From JAHEFU01 sp020440645 (GTDB lineage Bacteria > 4484-113 > JAFGCY01): DNA of 50,376 bases. The stretch spans positions 1 through 50,376 of the forward strand of contig JAGRNR010000028.1 in the NCBI GenBank assembly GCA_020440645.1, read 5' to 3'. Shown here one piece after another: positions 30,358 to 38,628 of the stretch; within the stretch, counting starts at the first letter, position 1, and each line of letters begins with the position of its first letter. The notes beneath the pieces are model-generated. The model did not search any database and had not been told where the DNA came from. It saw nothing but the letters and a program-made list of their open reading frames with translations. Made by a program: the position numbers and the translations under genes.

Positions 30358-31632
30358 GTGTACGAACAGGCACTGCGCAGGCTGTATGAGCTCGGGCCCG
30401 GGCGGATGGTATTCGGCCGTGACCGGCTGGAGCGCGTGCTGGCACTGGCCGGCAACCCCGAGCGCAGCTGCCCGGTCGTGCTGGTGGGGGGCACCAACGG
30501 CAAGGGCAGCCTCGTCTGCGCCCTGAGCCGCGCGCTGTCAACGCGCTGGAGGACCGCCGCCTTCGTCAAGCCGCACCTCGTCAGCATCCGAGAGCGCTGG
30601 CGTATCGATGACAGCGATATCTCCGAGGAGCAGTTCAGCTGGGCTGCCAACGCAGCCTGCGACCTGATTGAGCAGAGCGGCGAGGAGATCAGCTTCTTCG
30701 AGGCCAATGTGCTGCTCGGCGCACTGCTGTTCGAGCGCGAGGGCTGTGAGATCGCGATCTGGGAGGTCGGGCTGGGTGGCACGCATGATGCCTGCAACCT
30801 GCTGGACCCGCAGGTCTCGGTGCTGACGCATGTCGGCCTGGATCACCAGGCGATCCTCGGTGACACGGTGGAGCTGATAGCCGCTGACAAGGCCGGTATC
30901 GCGCGAGCGGGACGGCCCTTCATCCTCGGCCCTTGCCTCGCCGGCAACGAAGAGGCCTACAGCCGCTACGAGCCGGTTGCCAGGATGCACGCCCACGCCG
31001 TCGAGGCGCGCTACATCCCGCTGCCAAAGGAGCAGCAGGCTGCCGACCTGCTGCCGGCCCTGATGCTCGCTGTCAACCATGAGCTGGAAGTGCTGGGCTT
31101 CGGGCTGGATGAGGAGGAACTGTTCGAGGCCGTGCGCTCGATGCGCCATCCCGGCCGGCTGGAACGGCGCGAGCTGCACGGGCATCAGGTGCTTTTGGAC
31201 AGCGCGCACAATGCCGATGCGCTGCAGATGCTGGCAAAGCATATCGCGGCAAACTATCCCGGCCCGCTGCCTTTCATCTTCTCCTGCCAGGCCACGCGTG
31301 AACCGATTGAGATGCTGGAGATCCTCCGGCCGGTGATGGCCAGCCTGACCCCGGTGGAGATCCCGGTGCTGCGGCCCTGCCCGGTGGGCCGGATCGCGGA
31401 TGCCGCTGTGCAACTCGGCATCCCGCTTTCACTGCCGGAAGGCTTCGAGCTGTCCCAGCTGCCGCAGGAGTATGAGGTCGGGCATATCACCGAACTGGAC
31501 CCGCCTGACAACCGCACGCACTGGATCGAATCCGTCGAGCATGCGCTCAAGTCCGCCACTGCTGAGACCCCGCTGGCAATCTGCGGCAGCATCTACTCGA
31601 TGGGGGAAATACTCAGGGTGTTTGAGCAATGA
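30358..31632 (+). CDS. folC: FolC-type folylpolyglutamate/dihydrofolate synthase
   Basis: 424-residue cytoplasmic Mur-ligase-family enzyme that adds glutamate to folates and, in bifunctional members, joins dihydropteroate to glutamate, using ATP. Seen: the N-terminal phrase LYELGPGRMVFGRDRLERVL, the P-loop GTNGKGS at residues 45-51, the family signature IWEVGLGGTHDACNLL (usual form VGLGGRxDATN), THVGLDHQAILGDTVELIA-type catalytic region near residue 165, and the Mur C-terminal domain with HPGRLERRELHGHQVLLDSA followed by HNADAL. Length is normal for FolC. The GTG start has no Shine-Dalgarno sequence. Mono- or bifunctionality cannot be decided from sequence alone. Confidence 0.88.
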   Translation: MYEQALRRLYELGPGRMVFGRDRLERVLALAGNPERSCPVVLVGGTNGKGSLVCALSRALSTRWRTAAFVKPHLVSIRERWRIDDSDISEEQFSWAANAACDLIEQSGEEISFFEANVLLGALLFEREGCEIAIWEVGLGGTHDACNLLDPQVSVLTHVGLDHQAILGDTVELIAADKAGIARAGRPFILGPCLAGNEEAYSRYEPVARMHAHAVEARYIPLPKEQQAADLLPALMLAVNHELEVLGFGLDEEELFEAVRSMRHPGRLERRELHGHQVLLDSAHNADALQMLAKHIAANYPGPLPFIFSCQATREPIEMLEILRPVMASLTPVEIPVLRPCPVGRIADAAVQLGIPLSLPEGFELSQLPQEYEVGHITELDPPDNRTHWIESVEHALKSATAETPLAICGSIYSMGEILRVFEQ

Positions 31633-31721
31633 GTCAGGAAGTATGAGCAATGAGCCTGATTAACCCTGAAGTTAGCTCGACATTGCATTGACTCATAGCT
31701 CAGTCTTCATTGCTCATTGCT
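31623..31721. repeat. Interleaved direct and inverted repeats after folC
   Basis: TGAGCAATGAG occurs at 31623-31633 (overlapping the folC stop) and 31644-31654. Complementary segments follow: TGACTCAT at 31689-31696 pairs with ATGAGTCA at 31629-31636, and GCTCATTGCT at 31712-31721 pairs with AGCAATGAGC at 31646-31655. The order is interleaved rather than nested, so alternative or pseudoknot-like pairings compete. TCATTGC repeats head to tail at the right end. Confidence 0.6.
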
Positions 31722-31732
31722 ATCCTTATCCA
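31721..31732 (+). promoter_or_regulatory. TAnnnT box six bases before start
   Basis: TATCCT (31721-31726), TATCCA, then the ATG of the HExxH protein at 31733; no Shine-Dalgarno sequence. The hexamer directly follows the intergenic inverted repeat. Confidence 0.45.
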
Positions 31733-32731
31733 ATGCGCCTCGCCGCGATCACCTGCATCATGCTTGCCAGCCTGCTGGCAATGCGGCCGGCGCATGCGAT
31801 CCCCGAGGCCGGCTTCGCGGAGATGATCGCTTCCGAAGCACCCCGCGAATCCTTCACGCTCTACCGCTGGGATGCCTTCCCCGATGTCTACGTGATCCAC
31901 TTCGACACCTACCTCTACCAGAGCCGCGCATTCTCAAGGATGGCAATGTGGCAGGAGATGGCGGCCTCGCGCGGACGGATCATGACGCAATCCGAGCTGG
32001 AGGCCTGGTTCAGTGGGCAGGGCGCCACCATGGAAGGGCTATTCGGCGCGCATGACTATGACACGGAGGACCTCGCGGCCTTCTACAACGCGCTGTGGCA
32101 GAGTGGCGAGCCGCTTTACGATGAGGAACGCCGGGTGGCGGAAGTGCTGGTCGGGGCGGGCCTGCTGACCGCGCAGCTGCCATCTGACGGTGAGGAGCTG
32201 CCACGCGATGCCGCGCCCTTTGCCGCCACAGGCGAACAGGCTGTGATTTCCTTTGCCACCCGGCTCGCGCTACGCGAATCCGCCAACAACCTGCAGGGCA
32301 AGCAGGACCGCAGCTATGAAGCCGGTGCGCTGTACCACGAAATGCTGCATGGAATCTTCTTCACCGAGCCGGAGTATGCAAGGCGCTGCACGGAGTTCTG
32401 GCAACAACGGCTGAGTGCCGACGAGCGTCGTGCCTTCTCAGCGCTTTTGGCCAGCCTGAATTACGACCCGGCCTTCGAAACCCTGATGGTGAACGAGTTC
32501 CAGGCCTACATCCTCACTCCGCGCGGTTCCGGCGATAGCACCGGCAGCGGCATCCTGCTATCCAGCGCCAGGCGCCTGCTCAAGCCGGACTACCGCCCGC
32601 GTTATGTAAGCGAGGCTGACAAGGCGCACTTCCTCGAACATGGCGAGGAACTGATATCGCGCATCAGTGGCAGCCTCGGCGATAAACTGCGCGAGTGGGT
32701 GGGGGATGAGTATCTGATTGAGAGGAAGTAA
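31733..32731 (+). CDS. Exported HExxH protein, putative metallopeptidase
   Basis: 332-residue exported protein. The start at 31733 begins a signal peptide (MRLAAITCIMLASLLAMRPA, cut after AHA); a start 15 codons upstream would lie within the intergenic repeat. The mature protein carries AGALYHEMLHGIFFTEPEYA, that is an HExxH zinc motif at about residue 202, with a possible third ligand in VNEFQAYIL about 50 residues later, the gluzincin layout. An N-terminal region (YRWDAFPDVYVIHFDTYLYQ) and a C-terminal helix (KAHFLEHGEELISRISGSLG) flank it. No specific peptidase family is recognised and the substrate is unknown. It follows folC by 100 bases. Confidence 0.65.
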   Translation: MRLAAITCIMLASLLAMRPAHAIPEAGFAEMIASEAPRESFTLYRWDAFPDVYVIHFDTYLYQSRAFSRMAMWQEMAASRGRIMTQSELEAWFSGQGATMEGLFGAHDYDTEDLAAFYNALWQSGEPLYDEERRVAEVLVGAGLLTAQLPSDGEELPRDAAPFAATGEQAVISFATRLALRESANNLQGKQDRSYEAGALYHEMLHGIFFTEPEYARRCTEFWQQRLSADERRAFSALLASLNYDPAFETLMVNEFQAYILTPRGSGDSTGSGILLSSARRLLKPDYRPRYVSEADKAHFLEHGEELISRISGSLGDKLREWVGDEYLIERK

Positions 32732-32754
32732 GACGCCTCTCCCAAACTCCCTGC

Positions 32755-33210
32755 TTACCGTTTAAGGCGATACTTGAAGTCATACTCGTGACAGATTTCC
32801 AGCCAATAGCGGTATTCATCCGGGTCATCACCAAGTTCATATGTACCGTCGTAACCATTTGACACTGGTATTCCTTCCAGCACATTCACAGCGCGCCGGT
32901 TGGAAAACCGCAATGCCTGTCGAAACTCCATGCAGCGTTGCTCAGAGGTCAGCAATTCAATAGGCCAGGGATCCGCGAAGTTCCATTTATCATCGCGTTT
33001 CTGCCAGACCTGAATGTGGCAGACCATCAGCTGGATTTCCTCATCAAGCAGGAGTCGGCAGGCATTCAATGCATCAGATTTGCTGAGTAGCAGATGGCTT
33101 CCATATGAGTCCAGTGAATAACTGTTGTCAAGATCGTGCAAGCGCACGGCCCGAGCTGCCAGCTCCGGTGGGAATCCCTCCCGAAATCCGCTGCTGTTCG
33201 ATTCGCTCAT
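32755..33210 (-). CDS. Hypothetical cytoplasmic protein
   Basis: 151-residue protein of unrecognised family, without signal peptide or membrane span. It is acidic and aromatic-rich, with ACRLLLDEEIQLMVCHIQVW, QKRDDKWNFADPWPIELLTS, RQALRFSNRRAVNVLEGIPV, and a Tyr/Asp-rich C-terminus (DPDEYRYWLEICHEYDFKYR). The size and composition recall small immunity proteins of polymorphic toxin systems, but I see no toxin gene beside it, so I make no such claim. Upstream of the ATG is only a weak AT-rich box (TTACAT six bases before). Base composition is noticeably more AT-rich than neighbouring genes, which could mean recent transfer. Confidence 0.55.
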   Translation of the reverse strand: MSESNSSGFREGFPPELAARAVRLHDLDNSYSLDSYGSHLLLSKSDALNACRLLLDEEIQLMVCHIQVWQKRDDKWNFADPWPIELLTSEQRCMEFRQALRFSNRRAVNVLEGIPVSNGYDGTYELGDDPDEYRYWLEICHEYDFKYRLKR

Positions 33211-33320
33211 CTATTCATGTAAGGTATCAAATGACAGCCCTGAATACTAGAAATGGATGTCTACCTGTAAGGAATCACTAGAGCGCAGCAAATCCCCTTC
33301 AATGTTTGTTCTCAGCCCGG

Positions 33321-33369
33321 TGTTCGCCGCTCCCAACTCCCTGTTCCCCATTCCCTGCCCCCTGTTCCC
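33321..33369. repeat. Array of imperfect heptanucleotide repeats
   Basis: Seven consecutive 7-base units, most ending in CCC: TGTTCGC, CGCTCCC, AACTCCC, TGTTCCC, CATTCCC, TGCCCCC, TGTTCCC. They resemble the short tandemly repeated heptamers known from intergenic DNA of filamentous cyanobacteria. They lie in the divergent spacer between the hypothetical gene and the PLP-enzyme gene. Confidence 0.7.
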
Positions 33370-33420
33370 TCATTCTGCTACACTGCTAGTGACGCGCAAT
33401 CACCAGATCTGGGGTCTTCG

Positions 33421-34815
33421 ATGAGCAAGGATGACACCGGCATGTCCGGTTCCGACGACAGCCACATGCCTCCCGCCGGCAGCACCGGCAGCAATGGAAA
33501 CAAGGGCCACGACATGAGCTACGAACAGGGCTACGCCCAGCGTTCCCGCTTCATCCACGGCGAAATGGTCAGCCCGCACTGGGACTATTCGCACCACGTG
33601 GTCCCGCCGATGAGCGCCTCCGCCACCTACCGCCTCGACAGCGGCCAGCGCGGTGCGCAGGGCTTCTGCCAGTTCGGCACCACTGAAGCCGTCGAGCAGG
33701 AGATCCTGATCTACGACCGCCTGCAGGAGCCGACCAGCTCAATGCTGGAGGACCGACTGGCCGAGGCCGAGCGTGCCGCCGTCGGCATCAGCTTCGCCAC
33801 CGGCATGGCGGCGATCTCGGCCGCTATCACCTCGCTCGTGACCACCGGCCAGCATGTGATCGCGCACAAGTGCCTCTACGGCTGCACCGCCTCGCTGCTG
33901 AAGAACTGGTACCCGCGGCTCGGCATCAATGTCAGCTTCATCGACACTGACAACCCGGATGAACTGCGCGCGGCCATCCGTCCCGAGACCCGCGTGGTCT
34001 ACCTCGAAACCCCGGTCAACCCGACGCTTGAGATCATCGACCTGCGCCGCATGAGCGACGTGCTCGATGAGGTGAACGCAAAGCGCCCACCGGAAGAGCG
34101 CATCTACTCGATTTGTGACAACACCTTCGCCACCCCGCTGTGCCAGCGCCCGCGTGAGCACGGCATCGACGTGGTGGTGCACTCACTGACGAAGGGTATC
34201 GGCGGCTTCGGCACCGACATGGGCGGCATCGTGCTCTGCCCGCTGGAGCTGGAGCCGATGTACAAGCTGTACCGCAAGGACTTCGGCGGCAGCCTCAGCC
34301 CGAAGGCCGCCTGGCCGCCGCTGGTCTACGGACTACCGACCCTGCCGGTGCGCATGCGCCAGATGCAGTACAACGCGCAGAAGGTGGCGGAGTACCTGAG
34401 CGACCATCCGCTGGTTGCCAAGGTGCGCTACCCAGGCCTCGCTGACAACCCGGACCATGCCGTGGCGCGCCGCCAGATGACGAACTTCGACGGGGCCTTC
34501 ATGCCCGGCAGCCTGCTCTACTTCACCCTGAAGGAGGAGACCGGCAGCAATGACAACGCCGAGGCGATGATCAACTGGACCGCTGACAACAGCTACGTGA
34601 TCACGCTGGCTGTCTCACTCGGGCAGGTCAAGACCCTGATCGAGAACCCCAGCTCCATGACGCACAGCGCACTCGACCCCGAGATGCAGGCCGAGGGCGG
34701 CGTCGAGCCGGGTGGCATCCGCCTGAGCTGCGGCCTCGAGGAGACCGCCGACATCATCCGCGACCTGGAGGCCGCCCTGATGAATGTCGCCAAGCGTAGC
34801 AAGCAGAAGGTCTGA
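33421..34815 (+). CDS. Cys/Met metabolism PLP enzyme (trans-sulfuration family)
   Basis: 464-residue fold-type I PLP enzyme of the cystathionine gamma-synthase / methionine gamma-lyase family, acting on sulfur amino acids in the cytosol. Seen: a Ser/Gly/His-rich N-terminal extension of about 45 residues without homology, the tyrosine-containing segment EILIYDRLQEPTSSMLEDRL, AVGISFATGMAAISAA, YLETPVNPTLEIIDL, CDNTFATPLCQRP, the PLP lysine in VVHSLTKGIGGFGT (about residue 258), and the C-terminal domain ending GGIRLSCGLEETADIIRDLE. The exact reaction (gamma-synthase, gamma-lyase, O-acetylhomoserine sulfhydrylase) cannot be decided. GGGG lies seven bases before the ATG. The inserted FGGSLSPKAAWPPLVYGLPT matches the region that positions the substrate. 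Confidence 0.88.
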   Translation: MSKDDTGMSGSDDSHMPPAGSTGSNGNKGHDMSYEQGYAQRSRFIHGEMVSPHWDYSHHVVPPMSASATYRLDSGQRGAQGFCQFGTTEAVEQEILIYDRLQEPTSSMLEDRLAEAERAAVGISFATGMAAISAAITSLVTTGQHVIAHKCLYGCTASLLKNWYPRLGINVSFIDTDNPDELRAAIRPETRVVYLETPVNPTLEIIDLRRMSDVLDEVNAKRPPEERIYSICDNTFATPLCQRPREHGIDVVVHSLTKGIGGFGTDMGGIVLCPLELEPMYKLYRKDFGGSLSPKAAWPPLVYGLPTLPVRMRQMQYNAQKVAEYLSDHPLVAKVRYPGLADNPDHAVARRQMTNFDGAFMPGSLLYFTLKEETGSNDNAEAMINWTADNSYVITLAVSLGQVKTLIENPSSMTHSALDPEMQAEGGVEPGGIRLSCGLEETADIIRDLEAALMNVAKRSKQKV

Positions 34816-35016
34816 TCCAGGGCTCAGGGTTCTGTCTCATTGCTGTTTGGCAGTGCAAAACTGCTGATCTGGCAGGTTAACTTGGCGTTAAGTTTCTACT
34901 GCACCGCAGTTTCGCCCAACTACAGGAATGCCGAAACAAGCCGTCAGCATTTATGCTGGATGCTTCCCAGACAGAATTCCGCGGGTATCTGCCGCGGTAT
35001 CAGGAGCAGGCAACCA

Positions 35017-37962
35017 ATGCGCAACACCGATACCGTCGTTATAGTGACTTCACTAGCACTGCTCGCCAGCCTGGCACTTGCCGGATGTGGTGGCGGCAAG
35101 GACCTGCCGGTCGAGGACCTGTCAGCAGGCCAGCAAAGCGGATCATTGGAGCTTTCCGCGGCGATTGCGGAAGTCGAAACCGCTGTCCGACCTGCGACTG
35201 TCAGCGAGCATGACTGGAGCATGCTGACAGAGGAACTGGTACGCGTGCTCAGCAGCCGTGACCTGGAGCGCTTCAGCTCCGCCATTCCGCCGAATGACAA
35301 GGCGCTCGTTGACGACTTCACTGCGGATGGCGACGCTTCTCAGGCCACGTTTGCCTGGAGCTACCGCAATGCAGCCGACTACGACCAGAATGGCGAAGTC
35401 AACATCGCCGACCTGACCACGATTGCCGTGCACCTCTTCAAGACCCCGGCCAGCCCGGACTGGAATGCCGCACGGCTTGCAGACGGTGACAACAACGGTG
35501 AAGTCAACCTGGCGGACATCACACCGCTGGGCCTCAATTTTGCCAACAGTGTTGCCGGATACCGTCTGGAGAATTCCGCTGACGGCGTCAGTGGCTGGAA
35601 CGAAGTGGCAGTGGTCAACGTGGCGGATGGCAACATTCCCAGCGGCGGCGGTGTGAAGCAGTTCAGCTACTCCCAGTCAGGCGTGCCAGAAGGCAGCTAC
35701 CGCGTGGTGCCTGTAGACAAGGGACTGGACGGCCCGCCCAGCAATGTTGCCGCACTCGTGGCGTCAGACCCCTCGCCCGGCGACTGGAGCCAGCCCGGCG
35801 GCGGCCCGCAGAACCTGAACAACACCCCGGTCAGCGGCCCGGCCAGTAAGCCAGGCGATTCCATCACCGAAGTGCTGCTGCCTTCATTGGCAACGGCAAG
35901 GGTCCTCGGTGACAACTTCCTCTATGCGCTCAACAACGCGGACCAGCTGGAGAAGCGGGATACGGATGGGAACATCATCTGGACATACGCCCATCCGTCC
36001 CGGATCCGCAGCTTCGGACTCGGATCTGACGGCGTGCTCTACCTTGCATCCACAAACTGCACCGTATTCGCCCTGAGCGGTGCCGGCCAGCTGCTCTGGG
36101 AGTACACCCTGGTGGAGGGAGAGATCCCCTCCTTCGCCTATGTACATCCAGGTGGCAACGTGATCTTCTGGATCACAGAGCCTGCAATCACGCTGCAGAA
36201 GCTGCCCTGGACCACCCAGGTGCTGATGCTGGATTCAGACGGTGGCTTCGTGGAGCAGCAGCAGATTCCGGATAACAACTTCGAGAATGAAGTGGCAATT
36301 GCCCCCGACGGCAGGCTGTTCGTTGCACTGCAGGGTGAGCCCACGGGGAAGATTGCCACCTACGGCTTTGATGGCAGCGGCACTTTCAGCGAAATGGACG
36401 CACCCGGCAAGGTGGAAGCCGGAGCTGGAAGGTCAATAGTGGTTTCTGACTGGGACCTGATATACCTTGACGCAGGTGGAGGCCAGGGCCTGCAGGTGCT
36501 GGACCTTGATGCCAACCTGCAGTGGTCAGTCGCTGCAGATGAATGGCAGCTCGGTCCCAGCCAGCAGCTGTACATCATTCCTGCCGGTGACACTGTCACT
36601 GAAGTCGAGGTGTATGACAACAGTGGAGCACTGGTGGAATCACACAACTTTGCAACGGGCCTGTTTGACCTCGGTCCAGTGAGCGACTCAGGACGTGTCT
36701 GGGTCCGTTCCGGCAATCCGGAGTTCGGCATCAAATCGGTCATTCCCGGCATCCCTGCCACTGAGTGGTACTACCCAGACCTGATTATGAGCCTGCCGAG
36801 CATTGATGCTGATGACAACTTCCAGGTTATCGTCAACGGCCTGGTGACAAGCCTGGACCCATCAGGACAGCTGCGCTGGCAGATCGAACCTGCGGCAGGC
36901 GGGACCAGCGGTGCGATGGCCCAGGCTGCCGACGGCACGGTTTATGTGCCGCTGGCCGGACGTATGCAGGCCTACAGTGCCGGATTGCAGCTCAAATGGG
37001 ACACGGAACTGCTGGCCCCGGTGGAGAACCATTTCATCAACCCGCGCGGTGGTCCTGCGATTCTCAGCGATGGCAGCCTGGCCCAGTCCTACTCTGACTT
37101 CATCTCCGGGTCTCCGGTTGCCCATGTGTTTGTTGTCAAGCCCGCCGGTGCTGAGGAATGGCATACCGAGTTCAACGACTACTGGCCGAGCCAGGTCCGA
37201 ACCGGATCTGATGACACGGTCTATGTACTGCTGACAGACAGGGTCAACAGTACTGCACCACTGCTCAAGGCGCTCAGGGCTTCAGACGGGATGGAGAAAT
37301 GGTCCGTGGATCTGGGCGGTGCCAATGGCAAAACGATTGCTGACTATGCCCTGGCTGTGCTTCGGCAGGAGGCTGGTGACCTTGTCTACTGCTCCAACAG
37401 CGCTAACTCCCTGTTCTGCTATGATGCATCCGGCAACGAACAGTACAGCCATGACAGCGGCTGGAGCAGCGGTGCAAAGTCGGTCCACGTTCTGGGAGAC
37501 GGCAGCCTGCTGGCCCTGCAGAATTCATTCACAAGCGCTGATCTGCTGCTACTTGATCCATCAGGAAACGAGTCATGGAGCCAGACTTTTGCTACGGGTC
37601 TGCGGGAGATCGCCGTCAGCGGCGACGGTGCGTATATTGGAGCGACAGACTCGGATTTCACCAAAGGCCTGGACCCGGCGGACGGCAGTGAACTCTGGTC
37701 ACAGCCGAATGAAGTGATCGAGCTGGTGGATGCAAACGGATTCCCGGTGTTTGATGGCAATGGCAATCTGTTCGTCAAACGGGCCGCCGAGCTGAACTGC
37801 TACGATCCGGCTGACGGCAGCCTGCTTTGGAGCTACTTGCTCTATGGTAAATATGGAGTCCTGACCGGTGAAACCATCAACACGGGAGCCCCGCTGCTGC
37901 ACAGTGACGGCAGCGTCATCTGTGCCTTGGAAGGCAACCACCTTATGAAGATCCTGCCGTGA
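35017..37962 (+). CDS. Lipoprotein with dockerin-like pair and PQQ-type propeller
   Basis: 981-residue lipoprotein. The start at 35017 is set by GGAG upstream and the signal peptide MRNTDTVVIVTSLALLASLA with Cys24 in LAGC; the frame is open 59 codons earlier but that part looks non-coding. Two dockerin-like Ca2+ repeats at about residues 119-175 (DYDQNGEVNIADLTTIAVHL and DGDNNGEVNLADITPLGLNF) are followed by an FN3-like module (VAGYRLENSADG, GSYRVVPVDKGLDG). This block matches residues 187-300 of the lipoprotein at 14065-17805. From about residue 285 to the end is a PQQ/quinoprotein-like propeller (NADQLEKRDTDGNIIWTYAH, VFALSGAGQLLWEYTLVEGE, SLDPSGQLRWQIEP, LNCYDPADGSLLWSY). No catalytic residues recognised. 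Confidence 0.82.
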   Translation: MRNTDTVVIVTSLALLASLALAGCGGGKDLPVEDLSAGQQSGSLELSAAIAEVETAVRPATVSEHDWSMLTEELVRVLSSRDLERFSSAIPPNDKALVDDFTADGDASQATFAWSYRNAADYDQNGEVNIADLTTIAVHLFKTPASPDWNAARLADGDNNGEVNLADITPLGLNFANSVAGYRLENSADGVSGWNEVAVVNVADGNIPSGGGVKQFSYSQSGVPEGSYRVVPVDKGLDGPPSNVAALVASDPSPGDWSQPGGGPQNLNNTPVSGPASKPGDSITEVLLPSLATARVLGDNFLYALNNADQLEKRDTDGNIIWTYAHPSRIRSFGLGSDGVLYLASTNCTVFALSGAGQLLWEYTLVEGEIPSFAYVHPGGNVIFWITEPAITLQKLPWTTQVLMLDSDGGFVEQQQIPDNNFENEVAIAPDGRLFVALQGEPTGKIATYGFDGSGTFSEMDAPGKVEAGAGRSIVVSDWDLIYLDAGGGQGLQVLDLDANLQWSVAADEWQLGPSQQLYIIPAGDTVTEVEVYDNSGALVESHNFATGLFDLGPVSDSGRVWVRSGNPEFGIKSVIPGIPATEWYYPDLIMSLPSIDADDNFQVIVNGLVTSLDPSGQLRWQIEPAAGGTSGAMAQAADGTVYVPLAGRMQAYSAGLQLKWDTELLAPVENHFINPRGGPAILSDGSLAQSYSDFISGSPVAHVFVVKPAGAEEWHTEFNDYWPSQVRTGSDDTVYVLLTDRVNSTAPLLKALRASDGMEKWSVDLGGANGKTIADYALAVLRQEAGDLVYCSNSANSLFCYDASGNEQYSHDSGWSSGAKSVHVLGDGSLLALQNSFTSADLLLLDPSGNESWSQTFATGLREIAVSGDGAYIGATDSDFTKGLDPADGSELWSQPNEVIELVDANGFPVFDGNGNLFVKRAAELNCYDPADGSLLWSYLLYGKYGVLTGETINTGAPLLHSDGSVICALEGNHLMKILP

Positions 37963-37971
37963 TTGGGAGTG

Positions 37972-38625
37972 TCAGTAAGCGGGCCGGAAGGCACCAAGCG
38001 GTGATTCACCCGCGAACCAGCCATATCCCCAGTGCCAGTTGTGGAAGCTCAATCGCAGCGCCGGCTGGCTGGCAGTCAGGCTCCAGCCCTGTCCGTTGTC
38101 ATTTCCGGATATCTCACAGTCCAGCATGATCAGCCGTGACTGGTCACTCCAGCTCGCTGCATTCCACTGCCACGAGGAATTGCGTCCTGCATTCCAGCGC
38201 GTGTTGCTGAAACCGGCCCGGCACTGCAAACGCCCTGGTCCGGACGGCTGGTCCTGCTCTGGCCGTGAATCAGGCAGCAGCATCGAAATGGCAACCGAAT
38301 CACCAACGATTGAGTCGATGCGGGCATGGAAACTGCCCGGCGTGTCCCCCGGCGGATGCATGGTTTCCCCGATGTGGAACTTCAGCTTGTCCTTACTCTG
38401 CTCATTGCCGGAGTAAAGCAGGGGGATGAATCCATGCTCGAGCACCTCATCGACGACTGCCTGCGCATCTTCCACATTGATCCCACTGGATTCCCTGATC
38501 TCAGCTTCTCCAAGCGCCAGCCCATCAGTTATCGGACTGGAGTAGGGCTGGATCGCAATCGGCAGCGGCAGGCAGCCTGACAGCAGGAACATCGCCAGCA
38601 GGATTGAGCGAAGTGCCCGCAGCAT
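37972..38625 (-). CDS. Lipoprotein, third gene of a lipoprotein operon
   Basis: 217-residue lipoprotein (Cys18 in LLSGC). It resembles a shortened version of the lipoprotein just upstream: NVEDAQAVVDEVLEHGFIPL parallels ELADAQAQVQAALSEGSIPI, and GQGWSLTASQPALRLSFHNW parallels GQQWTAQASQQAFRRAHGFW. Two cysteines (LQCRAG, LDCEIS) may form a disulfide. Its GAGG ribosome site overlaps the stop region of the upstream gene (three-base gap), so translation is probably coupled. Function unknown. Confidence 0.7.
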   Translation of the reverse strand: MLRALRSILLAMFLLSGCLPLPIAIQPYSSPITDGLALGEAEIRESSGINVEDAQAVVDEVLEHGFIPLLYSGNEQSKDKLKFHIGETMHPPGDTPGSFHARIDSIVGDSVAISMLLPDSRPEQDQPSGPGRLQCRAGFSNTRWNAGRNSSWQWNAASWSDQSRLIMLDCEISGNDNGQGWSLTASQPALRLSFHNWHWGYGWFAGESPLGAFRPAY

Positions 38626-38628
38626 TCC

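Noticed and set aside
32755..33210. Immunity protein of a polymorphic toxin system
   Set aside because: Size and acidity fit, but no toxin or secretion gene is adjacent and no family motif was recognised.
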